A stretch of 63,779 nucleotides of DNA from Oxalobacteraceae bacterium (GCA_013284265.1 JABTBR010000043.1:1-63779); one strand, 5' to 3'. Positions 1 to 8,826 are shown, counted from the stretch's first letter. Program-made: numbers and translations. Notes: generated from the letters alone by a model not told the origin.

Positions 1-16
1 AGCCGTGGGTTCTAAC
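1..16. repeat. Right end of interspersed palindromic repeat (copy R0, cut by window edge)
   Basis: The first bases carry GCCGTGGGTTCTAA, the same outer arm that ends the complete copies near 9.6, 23.1, 36.4, 41.8 and 45.8 kb. The rest of the copy lies outside the window. It sits upstream of htpX. Confidence 0.55.
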
Positions 17-124
17 TGACGCCGACAGCCCGCCAACTCCACCCCAAGGGTAACGCTAGCTCTTGTATTTCCCGGCCACCGGCCATATCTTGATGTTTCG
101 GCAAATTGCCCTGAGAGTCCTCAT

Positions 125-1009
125 ATGAAACGTATCGTCCTGTTTATTGCTACCAACCTGGCCGTGATGCTGGTGTTGTCCCTGGTGCTGAACCTGCTTG
201 GCATCGGCCGTCCCGGTTCCGGCAGCCAGTTGAATATCGGCAGCCTGCTGGCGTTTTCGCTGGTGGTGGGCTTCACGGGTGCGATCTTCTCGCTGTTGAT
301 CAGCAAACCGATGGCCAAGTGGTCGACCGGCGCGCGCGTGATCGATGCGCCATCCTCGTCCACCGAGCTGTGGCTGGTCAATACCGTCAAGACACTGGCC
401 GAGCGGGCCGGCATCGGCATGCCTGAAGTGGCCGTCTACGATGGCGCGCCGAATGCCTTCGCCACCGGCGCGTTCAAGAATTCGGCCCTGGTGGCGGTGT
501 CCACCGGCCTGCTCGAAAGCATGAACCGCGACGAAGTCGAAGCCGTGCTGGGCCATGAAGTGGCCCACATCGCCAACGGCGACATGGTGACGATGACGCT
601 GATCCAGGGCGTGGTCAATACCTTCGTGGTGTTCCTGGCGCGCGTGGTCGGCTTCTTCGTCGACAAGATGCTCTTGAAAGGCAACGATGACGAGCGCCGC
701 GGTCCCGGCATCGGCTATACCATCACCGTATTCGTCTGCGAACTGCTGTTCGGCCTGCTCGCCTCGCTGATCGTGGCCTGGTTCTCGCGCCAGCGTGAAT
801 TCCGCGCCGACGCCGGTTCGGCCAAGCTGCTGGGCAGCACCGTGCCGATGCAGCATGCGCTGGCGCGCCTGAACGGCGTGGAGCCGGGCGCCTTGCCGCA
901 GGGGATGGCCGCTTCCGGCATCACCGATGGCGCCGGCTGGGCCGAGCTGTTCTCGACCCATCCGCCGTTCGAGCAGCGTATCGCTGCCTTGCGTAGCGTA
1001 CAATTGTAA
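125..1009 (+). CDS. htpX: Protease HtpX homolog (M48 zinc metalloprotease)
   Basis: Inner-membrane zinc endoprotease of the M48B family, which helps FtsH degrade damaged membrane proteins under stress. The 294-residue product has the family's usual length. Two N-terminal hydrophobic helices (about residues 5-25 and 37-60) precede the zinc motif HEVAH (first His at residue 144). Two further hydrophobic stretches follow, and then the FSRQREFRADAGSAKL segment that supplies the third zinc ligand. The ATG at 125 starts the hydrophobic leader directly. The next gene begins 43 bases downstream on the same strand. Family assignment is firm from the motif order; the stress role is known from the family and not shown here. 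Confidence 0.96.
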   Translation: MKRIVLFIATNLAVMLVLSLVLNLLGIGRPGSGSQLNIGSLLAFSLVVGFTGAIFSLLISKPMAKWSTGARVIDAPSSSTELWLVNTVKTLAERAGIGMPEVAVYDGAPNAFATGAFKNSALVAVSTGLLESMNRDEVEAVLGHEVAHIANGDMVTMTLIQGVVNTFVVFLARVVGFFVDKMLLKGNDDERRGPGIGYTITVFVCELLFGLLASLIVAWFSRQREFRADAGSAKLLGSTVPMQHALARLNGVEPGALPQGMAASGITDGAGWAELFSTHPPFEQRIAALRSVQL

Positions 1010-1052
1010 TCATCCCAACAGCGCGGGCGCAGCACGCCCCCCATGCAGGCAC

Positions 1053-1676
1053 ATGAGTCAATTCTTCCAGGTTCATCCCGACAACCCGCAGGCGCGCCTG
1101 ATCAAGCAGGCCGCGCAGATCATCCATGGCGGAGGGATTGTGGCCCTGCCGACCGATTCCTGCTACGCGCTGGTGTGCCACCTGGACGATAAATCGGCCG
1201 TCGAGCGCCTGCGCCGCATCCGTGGCATCGACGAAAAACACCATCTGACCCTGCTGTGCCGCGACTTGAGCGAGATCGGCGTGTATGCCCGCGTCGACAA
1301 TCGCCAGTTCCGCCTGCTCAAGGGCGCCACGCCGGGGCCGTTCACCTTCATCCTGGAAGCGACCAAGTGCGTGCCGCGCCGCCTGAGCCATCCCTCGCGC
1401 AAGACCATCGGCCTGCGCGTGCCGGAAAACCGCATCGTCAGCGCGCTGCTGGAGGAGTTGCAGCAGCCGCTGCTGGGCACCACCCTGATCCTGCCGGGCG
1501 ATGACGACATGCTCAACGACGCCGACAGCATCCGCGAACGGCTGGAAAAACTGATCGACCTGGTCATCGACGGCGGCGCCTGCGCGATGGAGCCGACCAC
1601 CGTGGTCGATCTGACGGGCGACGAGCCGGAACTGGTGCGCCAGGGCCGGGGCGATGCCGCCATCCTTGGGCTCTGA
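1053..1676 (+). CDS. YciO-type Sua5/YrdC family protein
   Basis: Member of the Sua5/YciO/YrdC fold, which in YrdC/Sua5 makes threonylcarbamoyl-AMP for tRNA t6A modification. The 207-residue product matches the YciO branch, seen in GIVALPTDSCYAL (about residues 29-41), RRIRGIDEKHHLTLLCRDL (about 55-73) and the SHPSRKTIGLRVPEN segment. YciO proteins bind nucleotide and RNA, but their physiological role is less settled than that of YrdC. The open frame extends upstream to 927 inside htpX; the ATG at 1053 is chosen because homology begins there. It is probably co-transcribed with htpX and the M50 gene. Confidence 0.88.
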   Translation: MSQFFQVHPDNPQARLIKQAAQIIHGGGIVALPTDSCYALVCHLDDKSAVERLRRIRGIDEKHHLTLLCRDLSEIGVYARVDNRQFRLLKGATPGPFTFILEATKCVPRRLSHPSRKTIGLRVPENRIVSALLEELQQPLLGTTLILPGDDDMLNDADSIRERLEKLIDLVIDGGACAMEPTTVVDLTGDEPELVRQGRGDAAILGL

Positions 1677-1778
1677 TTCCCTTCCCTGTCCACGCGCCCG
1701 CTTGCGGTGCGTGCCCCTCCATGCCCCAGACCCAGGCCGGCCCCGGGGCGCCGGCGCCGCTCTGATAGAATCGTGTCC

Positions 1779-2435
1779 ATGAACAACATCCAACTCATCG
1801 CCGTTTACGCCTTGCCCGTTCTCTTTGCGATCACCCTGCATGAAGCGGCCCATGCCTACGCCGCCAAGTATTTCGGCGACAGCACCGCCTTCCGCGAAGG
1901 GCGCATGAGCCTCAATCCGCTCAAGCATATCGATCTGTTCGGCACCATCATCATCCCCATCATGCTCTACATTGCCACCGACGGGCGCTTCGTGTTCGGT
2001 TATGCGAAACCGGTGCCGGTGGACTTTTCCGCGCTGCGCAATCCGAAGAAGCAGATGGCCTGGGTGGCGCTGGCCGGCCCGGCCGCGAACTTCGTGATGG
2101 CCTTCGGCTGGCTGGTGATCTCGCTGCTGCTGGGCGCCGGCGGCGTGGAGGAAGATTTCTTTGTGCGCATGGCCGCGGCCGGCGTGTTGACGAATATCCT
2201 GATGTTCTCCTTTAATCTGGTGCCGATTCCTCCGCTCGACGGTGGCCGTATCGTCACCAGCATGCTGCCGATCAAGGCTGCCCATCAGTTCGCGCGCCTG
2301 GAACCCTATGGCTTCTTTATCGTGCTGGCCTTGATATACTTCAAGATCCTGAATTTCTGGGTGATTCCGCTGGCGCTGGCCACGGAATCGACGCTGCGCG
2401 CCTTGCTGCTTCCCCTTTCCCTTATTCTGAGTTAA
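1779..2435 (+). CDS. Site-2 protease family (M50) zinc metalloprotease
   Basis: Intramembrane zinc metalloprotease of the compact Rce1/YwhC-like M50 group, 218 residues with about five to six hydrophobic segments. The active site is visible as LHEAAH (His21, Glu22, His25) in the first helix, and the third ligand lies in NLVPIPPLDGGRI near residue 155. Starting at the ATG at 1779 places the HEAAH motif at its normal distance from the N terminus; the frame also runs open upstream to 1707. It ends seven bases before trpS, so the two are probably co-transcribed. The substrate is unknown. Confidence 0.9.
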   Translation: MNNIQLIAVYALPVLFAITLHEAAHAYAAKYFGDSTAFREGRMSLNPLKHIDLFGTIIIPIMLYIATDGRFVFGYAKPVPVDFSALRNPKKQMAWVALAGPAANFVMAFGWLVISLLLGAGGVEEDFFVRMAAAGVLTNILMFSFNLVPIPPLDGGRIVTSMLPIKAAHQFARLEPYGFFIVLALIYFKILNFWVIPLALATESTLRALLLPLSLILS

Positions 2436-2442
2436 ACCACCT

Positions 2443-3645
2443 ATGTACCCCGACCGCGTTGTTTCCGGCATGCGTCCCACCGGCTCCATGCACCTTGGGC
2501 ATTACCACGGTGCCTTGCGCAACTGGATCAAGATGCAGACCGAGCTGCCTTGCCTGTTCTTCGTGGCCGACTGGCACGCCTTGACCACGCATTACGACGA
2601 TCCCACCATCATTGAGCGCAGCACCTGGGAAATGCTGGTCGACTGGCTGGCCGCCGGCATCGATCCGTCCCAGTCCACCCTGTTCATCCAGTCGCGCGTG
2701 CCCGAGCATGCCGAGCTGCACCTGCTGCTGTCGATGGCCACGCCGCTGGGCTGGCTGGAGCGGGTGCCGACCTATAAGGACCAGATCGAGAATCTGGCCA
2801 ATAAGGACCTGGCCACCTACGGTTTCCTCGGCTATCCGCTGCTGCAGGCGGCCGACGTGCTGATCTACCGCGCCAGCCAGGTGCCGGTGGGCGAGGATCA
2901 GGTGCCGCATATCGAGATGATGCGCGAGATCGCGCGCCGCTTTAACTATATGTACGGCAAGGAAAAAGGCTTCGAAGAGAAGGCCCAGGAAGCTGTCAAG
3001 AAGCTGGGCAGCAAGCGCGCCAAGCTGTACAACGAACTGCGCACCGAGTATCAGCAGCACGGCAAGGACGATGCGCTGGAGCAGGCCAAGGCCATGCTGG
3101 ACGACGCCCAGAGCCTGTCGATGATAGACCGCGAGCGCCTGTTCGGCTATCTGGAAGGCAGCCGCAAGCTGATCCTGGTCGAGCCGCAGTCGCGCCTGAC
3201 CACTTCGTCGCGCCTGCCGGGCCTCGATGGCCGCAAGATGTCCAAGAGCTATGGCAATGCGATCGCGCTGCGCGAGGACAAGGACTCGGTCACCAAGAAG
3301 ATCCGCACCATGCCGACCGATCCGGCGCGCATCCGCCGCAGCGATGCGGGCGATCCGGCCAAGTGCCCGGTCTGGCAATTCCATGAAGTCTATTCCGACC
3401 AGCCCACCCGCGACTGGGTGGTCAAGGGTTGCAAATCGGCCGGCATCGGCTGCATCGAATGCAAGCAGCCGGTGATCGACGCCATCATCAAGGAACAGGA
3501 ACCGATGCACGAACGCGCCCAGCAGTATCTGGACGACCCTTCGCTGGTGCGCGCCATCGTGGCCGACGGCAACGACGTGGCCCGCAAGCTGGCCCAGGAA
3601 ACCATGCGCGATGTGCGCGAAGCAATGGGATTGGCTTATTCATGA
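2443..3645 (+). CDS. trpS: Tryptophanyl-tRNA synthetase
   Basis: Class I aminoacyl-tRNA synthetase that charges tRNA-Trp in the cytoplasm. The HIGH-type signature appears as GSMHLGHYHG near residue 12, and the KMSKS loop as GRKMSKSYGN near residue 263. At 400 residues it is longer than the E. coli enzyme, as is common for betaproteobacterial TrpS; the extra length lies between the catalytic halves (about residues 175-225, rich in Lys and Glu). The stop codon overlaps the next start in an ATGA arrangement, which suggests translational coupling with the methyltransferase. Confidence 0.96.
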   Translation: MYPDRVVSGMRPTGSMHLGHYHGALRNWIKMQTELPCLFFVADWHALTTHYDDPTIIERSTWEMLVDWLAAGIDPSQSTLFIQSRVPEHAELHLLLSMATPLGWLERVPTYKDQIENLANKDLATYGFLGYPLLQAADVLIYRASQVPVGEDQVPHIEMMREIARRFNYMYGKEKGFEEKAQEAVKKLGSKRAKLYNELRTEYQQHGKDDALEQAKAMLDDAQSLSMIDRERLFGYLEGSRKLILVEPQSRLTTSSRLPGLDGRKMSKSYGNAIALREDKDSVTKKIRTMPTDPARIRRSDAGDPAKCPVWQFHEVYSDQPTRDWVVKGCKSAGIGCIECKQPVIDAIIKEQEPMHERAQQYLDDPSLVRAIVADGNDVARKLAQETMRDVREAMGLAYS

Positions 3646-4217
3646 GTACTGACGTCAACGCGCTGCATGGCGCCGACCGGGTGTCGCCCTGGGTGCGCCG
3701 CTATGCCCCCTTGATTCCCGGCGGCGAAGTCCTGGACCTGGCCTGCGGCAGCGGCCGCCACGCGCGCCATGCGGTGGCGCTGGGCCACGCGGTGATCGCC
3801 GTCGACCGCGATGCGACGGCCCTGGCCGCCTGCGCCGGTCCCGGCATCGTCACCTCCGAAATCGATCTGGAAGGCGAGGGCGCCGACTGGCCCTTCGGTC
3901 CGGACCGCTTTGCCGGCATCATCGTCACCAATTACCTGCACCGCGCGCTGGTGCCGGCCATGCTGGCCAGCCTCGCGTCCAACGGTGTTTTGATTTATGA
4001 AACGTTTTCAGATGGCAATGCCGCCTTCGGCAAGCCATCGAATCCCGACTTTTTGCTGAACGCCGGCGAACTGCTGACATGGGCGCGCGACCACGAGCTG
4101 CGCGTCATCGCTTTCGAGGATGGAGTAACAGAAACGCCCGGCGCGGCCATGGTGCAGCGCATCGTTGCCGTGCGCCCGGAATTCCCTCGCGTGGCGGCTT
4201 TACTGCCGTCATTTTGA
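3642..4217 (+). CDS. Class I SAM-dependent methyltransferase
   Basis: A 191-residue Rossmann-fold methyltransferase. Motif I is clear in LDLACGSGRHARHAV (about residues 27-41), followed by the acidic ribose-binding position in IAVDRD and a motif IV-like GIIVTNYLHR stretch near residue 90. It resembles small TehB/UbiE-like methyltransferases, but the substrate cannot be told from sequence. The ATG at 3642 overlaps the trpS stop by four bases. The last residues precede a potential stem-loop before dapA. Confidence 0.85.
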   Translation: MSTDVNALHGADRVSPWVRRYAPLIPGGEVLDLACGSGRHARHAVALGHAVIAVDRDATALAACAGPGIVTSEIDLEGEGADWPFGPDRFAGIIVTNYLHRALVPAMLASLASNGVLIYETFSDGNAAFGKPSNPDFLLNAGELLTWARDHELRVIAFEDGVTETPGAAMVQRIVAVRPEFPRVAALLPSF

Positions 4218-4278
4218 ACACCGATAGTAGGCGCGGAATGCACCACGGGCACGGGCTATCGTCTACAATCGGTGTTTT
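4214..4278 (+). promoter_or_regulatory. Inverted repeat between the methyltransferase gene and dapA
   Basis: AACACCGATAGTA near 4217-4229 is matched, with one mismatch, by the inverted TACAATCGGTGTT near 4262-4274, followed by TTTAATA. This could terminate the upstream operon or structure the dapA leader. It does not resemble a lysine riboswitch in size or sequence. Confidence 0.35.
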
Positions 4279-4302
4279 AATACTTTATGCAATTGGTTTC
4301 CT

Positions 4303-5181
4303 ATGATTAAGGGTAGCTTAGTAGCAATCGTCACCCCGATGCATGCAGACGGCAGTCTGGATTTCCCGGGTTTGAACAAGCTGATCGACTGGCACATCGC
4401 CGAAGGTACGGACAGCATCGTGATCGCCGGCACCACCGGCGAATCGGCCACCGTGAGCGTGGAAGAACACTGTGCGCTGATCAAGGCGACGGTTGAACAC
4501 ACCCGTGGCCGCATCCCCATCATCGCCGGCGCCGGCGGCAACTCGACCGCGGAAGCGATCAAGCTGACCCGCTACGCCAAAGAAGCGGGCGCCGACGCGA
4601 CCTTGCAGGTGGTGCCTTACTACAACCGTCCTACCCAGGAAGGCATGTACCAGCACTTCAAGGCGATCGCCGAAGCGGTCGACCTGCCGGTGATCCTGTA
4701 CAACGTGCCGGGCCGTACCGTGGCCGACATGAGCAACGAGACCATCCTGCGCCTGGCCGCGATTCCGAACATCGTCGGCGTGAAAGACGCGACCGGCAAT
4801 ATCGGCCGCGGCCTGGACCTGCTGCGCCTGGCGCCCAAGGATTTCGCGATCTACTCGGGCGATGATCCGACCGCGATGGCCCTGATACTGGCCGGTGGCC
4901 ACGGCAATATTTCGGTCACCGCCAACGTGGCGCCGCGCATGATGCATGAGATGTGCGCCGCCGCGCTGGCCGGCGATATCGCCAAGGCCGTCGCGCTGAA
5001 TAACACCATGTTCCCGCTGCACCAGAAACTGTTCATCGAGCCCAATCCGGTGCCGGTCAAATGGGCGCTGGCGGAAATGGGCATGATGCCTGCCGGTCTG
5101 CGCCTGCCTTTGGTGCCGCTGGCCGAGGAATGCCATGCAGCAGTGCGGGCGGCGCTGCGCGAAGCCGGTATCCTGCAGTAA
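4303..5181 (+). CDS. dapA: 4-hydroxy-tetrahydrodipicolinate synthase
   Basis: First committed enzyme of lysine and diaminopimelate synthesis; it condenses pyruvate with aspartate semialdehyde in the cytoplasm. The 292-residue length is exact for the family. The Schiff-base lysine is Lys161 in VGVKDATGN, the catalytic tyrosine is Tyr133 in ILYNVPGRT, and the substrate-binding GTTGES lies at residues 43-48. It starts after a gap of about 85 bases and is followed by bamC, the usual betaproteobacterial pairing (dapA-bamC/nlpB). Confidence 0.97.
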   Translation: MIKGSLVAIVTPMHADGSLDFPGLNKLIDWHIAEGTDSIVIAGTTGESATVSVEEHCALIKATVEHTRGRIPIIAGAGGNSTAEAIKLTRYAKEAGADATLQVVPYYNRPTQEGMYQHFKAIAEAVDLPVILYNVPGRTVADMSNETILRLAAIPNIVGVKDATGNIGRGLDLLRLAPKDFAIYSGDDPTAMALILAGGHGNISVTANVAPRMMHEMCAAALAGDIAKAVALNNTMFPLHQKLFIEPNPVPVKWALAEMGMMPAGLRLPLVPLAEECHAAVRAALREAGILQ

Positions 5182-5263
5182 GTTTTAGCAAAGCCCCGGT
5201 TTTTGAGACAGTCCGGATTAACCCTGATTTTCAGCTGCCCTCAGCTTCTTATCCAGTAACGAC

Positions 5264-6433
5264 ATGACTATTCGCAAGACAGCTTCTATCACCCCGCAGC
5301 GCGCCCTGGCAGTTGGCGCCCTGATGGCCAGTTTGACCGGTTGCGGCATGATCGGCTCCGTGGTCGGCAACGACAAGGTGGATTACAAGTCCGCCAAAAA
5401 GGCCAGCACCCTCGACGTGCCTCCGGATCTGACGCAATTGCAGAAGGATAATCGCTATTCGCTGCCGGATTCGACCCTCGGCGTGGCGACGGCCTCCGGC
5501 TACAACGCCCAGAAGGGCCCGGGCGTGAGCCCGGGGTCGGCCGTCGGCACCTCGGCCATCGGTGTCGCGCCTGTCAATCTGAACGATATCCGTGTCGAAC
5601 GCGCGGGCAACCAGCGCTGGCTGGTGCTCAAGCAGACGCCGGAGCAGCTGTGGCCGCAACTCAAGTCGTTCTGGGAAGAAGCGGGTTTCACGCTGGCGCT
5701 GGAGATGCCGACGGCTGGCATCATGGAAACGGAATGGAATGAAAACCGGGCCAAGATTCCGCAAGACTTTATCCGCAACACCGTTGGCAAGGTGTTCGAT
5801 TCGCTGTACTCCAGCGGCGAGCGCGATAAATACCGCACCCGCATCGAGCGCCTGCCCGATGGCTCGAGCGAAGTCTACATCAGCCACCGCGGCGCCCAGG
5901 AAGTGATCACCGGCGCCCAGAAGGAATCGACGATGTGGACCGCGCGTCCCAACGATCCGGGCCTGGAAGCGCAATTCCTGGCACGCCTGATGACGCGCCT
6001 GGGCGGCAGCACCGACCAGGCCAAGGCCAAGACGGCGGTCGATTCGGCCATCGTCCAGCCGCAGCATGCCAGCTTGCAAGGCGCCGGCATCACCCGTTCG
6101 GTGGAAGTGGACGAAGGCTTCGACCGCGCCTGGCGCCGTGTCGGCCTGGCGCTGGACCGCGCCGGCTTCACCGTGGAAGACCGCGACCGCACCCAGGGCA
6201 CTTACTTCGTGCGCTATGTGGACCAGGATGCCAGCACCACCAAGGGCTTCTTCAGCAAACTGTTCAGCTGGGGTTCGTCCGAGTCCGAGAAGGAAGCCCA
6301 GCGCTACCGTATCTCGGTCAAGGCCGGCACCGGTGCGAGCAGCCAGGTGACGGTGCTCAACAAGGATGGCAAGGCCGATGGTTCGCCAACGGCGGAGAAA
6401 ATCCTGACGCTGTTGCATGAGCAACTGAAATAA
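5264..6433 (+). CDS. bamC: Outer membrane protein assembly factor BamC
   Basis: Lipoprotein subunit of the BAM complex that inserts beta-barrel proteins into the outer membrane. The N terminus has a short signal peptide ending in a lipobox (LTGC, Cys near residue 27). A long flexible region and the conserved LDVPPDLTQL segment (about 48-57) follow, then two helix-grip domains (about residues 105-220 and 270-385). The 389-residue length suits betaproteobacterial BamC. Position directly after dapA supports the call. A strong bidirectional terminator follows at about 6.5 kb. Confidence 0.93.
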   Translation: MTIRKTASITPQRALAVGALMASLTGCGMIGSVVGNDKVDYKSAKKASTLDVPPDLTQLQKDNRYSLPDSTLGVATASGYNAQKGPGVSPGSAVGTSAIGVAPVNLNDIRVERAGNQRWLVLKQTPEQLWPQLKSFWEEAGFTLALEMPTAGIMETEWNENRAKIPQDFIRNTVGKVFDSLYSSGERDKYRTRIERLPDGSSEVYISHRGAQEVITGAQKESTMWTARPNDPGLEAQFLARLMTRLGGSTDQAKAKTAVDSAIVQPQHASLQGAGITRSVEVDEGFDRAWRRVGLALDRAGFTVEDRDRTQGTYFVRYVDQDASTTKGFFSKLFSWGSSESEKEAQRYRISVKAGTGASSQVTVLNKDGKADGSPTAEKILTLLHEQLK

Positions 6434-6491
6434 GTAGCTGAAATACGCTTCCGTCATGGAATGGCCGCTAGAGGATTTATTCTAGCGGCAT

Positions 6492-6527
6492 AAAAAAACC
6501 GGCCTGTTAAACCAGGCCGGTTTTTTT
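6492..6527. terminator. Bidirectional rho-independent terminator after bamC
   Basis: A seven-base A run, an ACCGGCCTG / CAGGCCGGT stem and a seven-base T run form a symmetrical terminator that can act on both strands, between the convergent bamC and lipoprotein genes. Confidence 0.85.
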
Positions 6528-6569
6528 ATGCGCGCGTATTGAGCACCGGCGCTAAAAGTAATAGACGTG

Positions 6570-6597
6570 AAAAAACCGGCCCGCAGGCCGGTTTTTT
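6570..6597 (-). terminator. Rho-independent terminator of the Ala-rich lipoprotein gene
   Basis: AAAAAACCGGCC CGCA GGCCGGTTTTTT is a perfect 12-bp stem lying 11 bases beyond the minus-strand stop at 6609. Its symmetry would also let it back up the bamC terminator. Confidence 0.85.
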
Positions 6598-6608
6598 CAT
6601 CAAGCTGA

Positions 6609-6866
6609 TTACTTCGAAGCAGCTGGAGCAGCAGCAGCCGAAGCGGCAGCCGAAGCAGCGGTCGAAGCTGCGGTAGCAGCGTCAGCAGCAGCCGAAGCAG
6701 CTTGCGAAGCAGCAGCAGCGGCTTCAACAGCTGGTGCTGGAGCAGCAGCAGGAGCTGCAGCTTCTGGAGCAGCTACTGGAGCTGGAGCAGCAGGAGCTTC
6801 TTCTTTTTTCGAGCAAGCAGCCAGAGCAACAGCCAGCAGGGAGACGATCAGCAGGGATTTTTTCAT
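6609..6866 (-). CDS. Small Ala/Pro-rich lipoprotein
   Basis: An 85-residue lipoprotein with a textbook signal peptide ending in LAAC (Cys18), then SKKEEAPAAPAPVAAPEA and a nearly pure Ala/Ser tail to the end. No folded domain is visible. The mature chain could be a helical or extended spacer anchored in the outer membrane. GAA/GCA-type alanine codons form a run of short imperfect repeats, so length may vary between strains. It has its own terminator, and its upstream region carries an 18-bp perfect palindrome. No specific function can be assigned. Confidence 0.75.
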   Translation of the reverse strand: MKKSLLIVSLLAVALAACSKKEEAPAAPAPVAAPEAAAPAAAPAPAVEAAAAASQAASAAADAATAASTAASAAASAAAAPAASK

Positions 6867-7156
6867 GGGTTTTCCTTAATTAATTCAAAATTAGAAACAA
6901 ATGTTGCGATGAATAATTACCGGTAATTATCGCTCATTAGGGCGTCTTCGAAGGCTTTTCGTACCATAGGGTGCCTGCCAGACAACGGAAACTTCCTAAC
7001 CGAATATTATAGCGATTTTTGGTGCGTCGCAATAGCGTAGCGGACAGTTTTCGCAACTATTTTGCGATATCGCAACTTTTCACTTCCTTCTATATTGACG
7101 CATGATAGCGCTTTAACAGTTTTCATCTCGAACAGCAGCATTCTACCCGAAATGGC
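6867..7156. promoter_or_regulatory. Intergenic region with an 18-bp palindrome and TCGCAA motifs
   Basis: This gene-free stretch upstream of the lipoprotein holds ATAATTACCGGTAATTAT at 6913-6930, a perfect 18-bp palindrome about 46 bases before the start codon. About 130 bases further out, four TCGCAA/TTGCGA motifs cluster at 7026-7075, two of which form the perfect palindrome TTGCGATATCGCAA (7062-7075). Both look like operator sites; the binding proteins are unknown. Confidence 0.5.
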
Positions 7157-7633
7157 TTACAAACCCGTGGTACTCGCGTGCAAGCCGGGCAGGGTTTCCG
7201 CCCAGATCGCATCGAAACGGTCGACATAGGCTTCGACCTCGGCCGGCGCGTCGAAAACGGCCTCGCCGCGCAGGTGGTCTGCATGGAAGCGGCGCACGAT
7301 GTCGCGCTGGTCGACAATGCAGAAAGAATCGCTCAGTTGACGCAAGTTCTTATTGGTTTGGCGGCATTCGATGGCGTGGCTGTAATCCTTGAGCAGGCGC
7401 AGCAGGCGCGGCGCATGGCGCTCCAGTTCGGCGTTGCTGTGGGCCACCAGTTGCAGATGGCCCCCCCGCGACAGGAAATGACGCAGCGCGGCGTCGGTGT
7501 CGGAACTGCCCAGGTCCCACAGCGCAAAGTCAGGATCGAACAATTGCAGGCGCTGCACGCCGCGCGCCAGCGCCGCCAGCAGTAACTGCTTGAATTCCGC
7601 ACGGCTGGAAAACGGCTGCACTTGCTTGTCCAT
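7157..7633 (-). CDS. Conserved hypothetical protein (DUF7931-like)
   Basis: A 158-residue soluble protein with no signal peptide. It begins MDKQVQPFSSRAEFKQLLLA, and the pattern of a strand (VQRLQLFDPDFALWDLGS), an HxxL helix and later strands (HLQLVAHSNAELERHAPRLL; SFCIVDQRDIVRRFHAD) resembles one half of a phospholipase-D-like fold. I connect it tentatively with the domain that follows GNAT acetyltransferases in other Oxalobacteraceae. The ATG at 7633 is preceded by CGCAAAGGACAGGCC, which gives a ribosome site. It lies 71 bases downstream of roxA and may be co-transcribed with it. Confidence 0.7.
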   Translation of the reverse strand: MDKQVQPFSSRAEFKQLLLAALARGVQRLQLFDPDFALWDLGSSDTDAALRHFLSRGGHLQLVAHSNAELERHAPRLLRLLKDYSHAIECRQTNKNLRQLSDSFCIVDQRDIVRRFHADHLRGEAVFDAPAEVEAYVDRFDAIWAETLPGLHASTTGL

Positions 7634-7704
7634 GGCCTGTCCTTTGCGAGGTGTTGTCAGTGTGTTAGCCCGGGCTTGTCGGCCCGGACTGGTGAAGCCG
7701 GTCG

Positions 7705-8826
7705 TTAGCCCAGTTCGATCCAGCCGTCCTGGTACCAGGTATAGAGCGCGTCCATCACGTCCGGCGAAGCGCTGGCGATGGCCGCGCCCTCGAGCGCGCG
7801 GGCATTGGCCAGGGTTTCCAGCGTGGCCTTGTCGGCGCGGCCGATGGCGAACGATTCGCCATTGATGAACACGTGCTTGCCGCGGTAGAGCATCAGGGTC
7901 TTGCGCGACAGCGACAGGCCCTTCTTGGCCGCCGCATCGGCAAAGCGTCCCACCGCCAGCGGCTTGGCCGGGCCGGTGAAGAACACATTGTGCTTGGGCT
8001 CGGACAGGTGCTCCCCCAGGAAGATGGTGACATCGTCCTCGGTGAAGCGCACCTTGTTCATTTCCTCGGCGATGGTGGCGAGCATATGGCGCGGAATCTC
8101 GGCCGGCTTGGAGGTCGCTTCCAGTTCCGGATCGGCATAGCGGCCCGGCAGGTCGATCGAATCGGCCATGAATTGCAGGAAGGATTCGCCCAGCTCCTGG
8201 AACGATGGCGAACGGAAACCGATCGAATAGGTCTGGCAGTCGCCCACGGCCACGCCGTCGTGCGCGTAGTGCGGCGGCAGGTAGAGCATGTCGCCCGGTT
8301 CCAGCTCGAATTCCTCGTTCGGCTTGAACTTGGCCAGGATCTTCAGCGGCAGGCCCTCGACCAGGCTCAGGTCTTTCTGCGGGCCGATGCGCCAGCGGCG
8401 CTTGCCCTGGGCTTGCAGCAGGAACACGTCGTAGGAATCGAAGTGCGGACCGACGCCGCCGCCATCGGTGGCGAAGCTGACCATCAGGTCGTCCAGGCGG
8501 GCGTCGGGGATGAAGCGGAACTGGCGCAGCAGCGCGTCGGCGCGGGCGTCGTGCAGATTGATGCCCTGTACCAGCAAGGTCCATTCCGGCTGCTCGCGCG
8601 GCGGCAGGGTTTCGATCGGGCCGTTCTGCATCTGCCAGTGGCCGCCCATCGACGTGATCAGGCGCGCTTCCACGTGGTCCTGGCTGGCCATGGTGGCCAG
8701 CGCGTCAAAGTTGAGCAGGGGCTTGAAGCCGGGGATGGCCTGGCGGATCAGCAGGGGCTTTTTGTGCCAGTAGTCGCGCAGGAATTGTGCGGGCGTGATG
8801 TCGCCCAGGAGAGATAATTTTTTCAT
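7705..8826 (-). CDS. roxA: Ribosomal protein uL16 arginine 3-hydroxylase (cupin/JmjC family)
   Basis: Fe(II)/2-oxoglutarate-dependent oxygenase of the YcfD/RoxA family, which hydroxylates an arginine of ribosomal protein uL16. The 373-residue length matches. The cupin iron ligands His128 and Asp130 stand in VGPHFDSYDVFLLQ, and the distal His region reads YLPPHYAHDGVAVG near residue 190. RRWRIGPQ follows the first motif as in the family. A C-terminal winged-helix-like dimerisation region completes the protein. The start is preceded by only 96 bases before the divergent slyD. Family assignment is strong; the substrate is taken from the family. Confidence 0.9.
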   Translation of the reverse strand: MKKLSLLGDITPAQFLRDYWHKKPLLIRQAIPGFKPLLNFDALATMASQDHVEARLITSMGGHWQMQNGPIETLPPREQPEWTLLVQGINLHDARADALLRQFRFIPDARLDDLMVSFATDGGGVGPHFDSYDVFLLQAQGKRRWRIGPQKDLSLVEGLPLKILAKFKPNEEFELEPGDMLYLPPHYAHDGVAVGDCQTYSIGFRSPSFQELGESFLQFMADSIDLPGRYADPELEATSKPAEIPRHMLATIAEEMNKVRFTEDDVTIFLGEHLSEPKHNVFFTGPAKPLAVGRFADAAAKKGLSLSRKTLMLYRGKHVFINGESFAIGRADKATLETLANARALEGAAIASASPDVMDALYTWYQDGWIELG

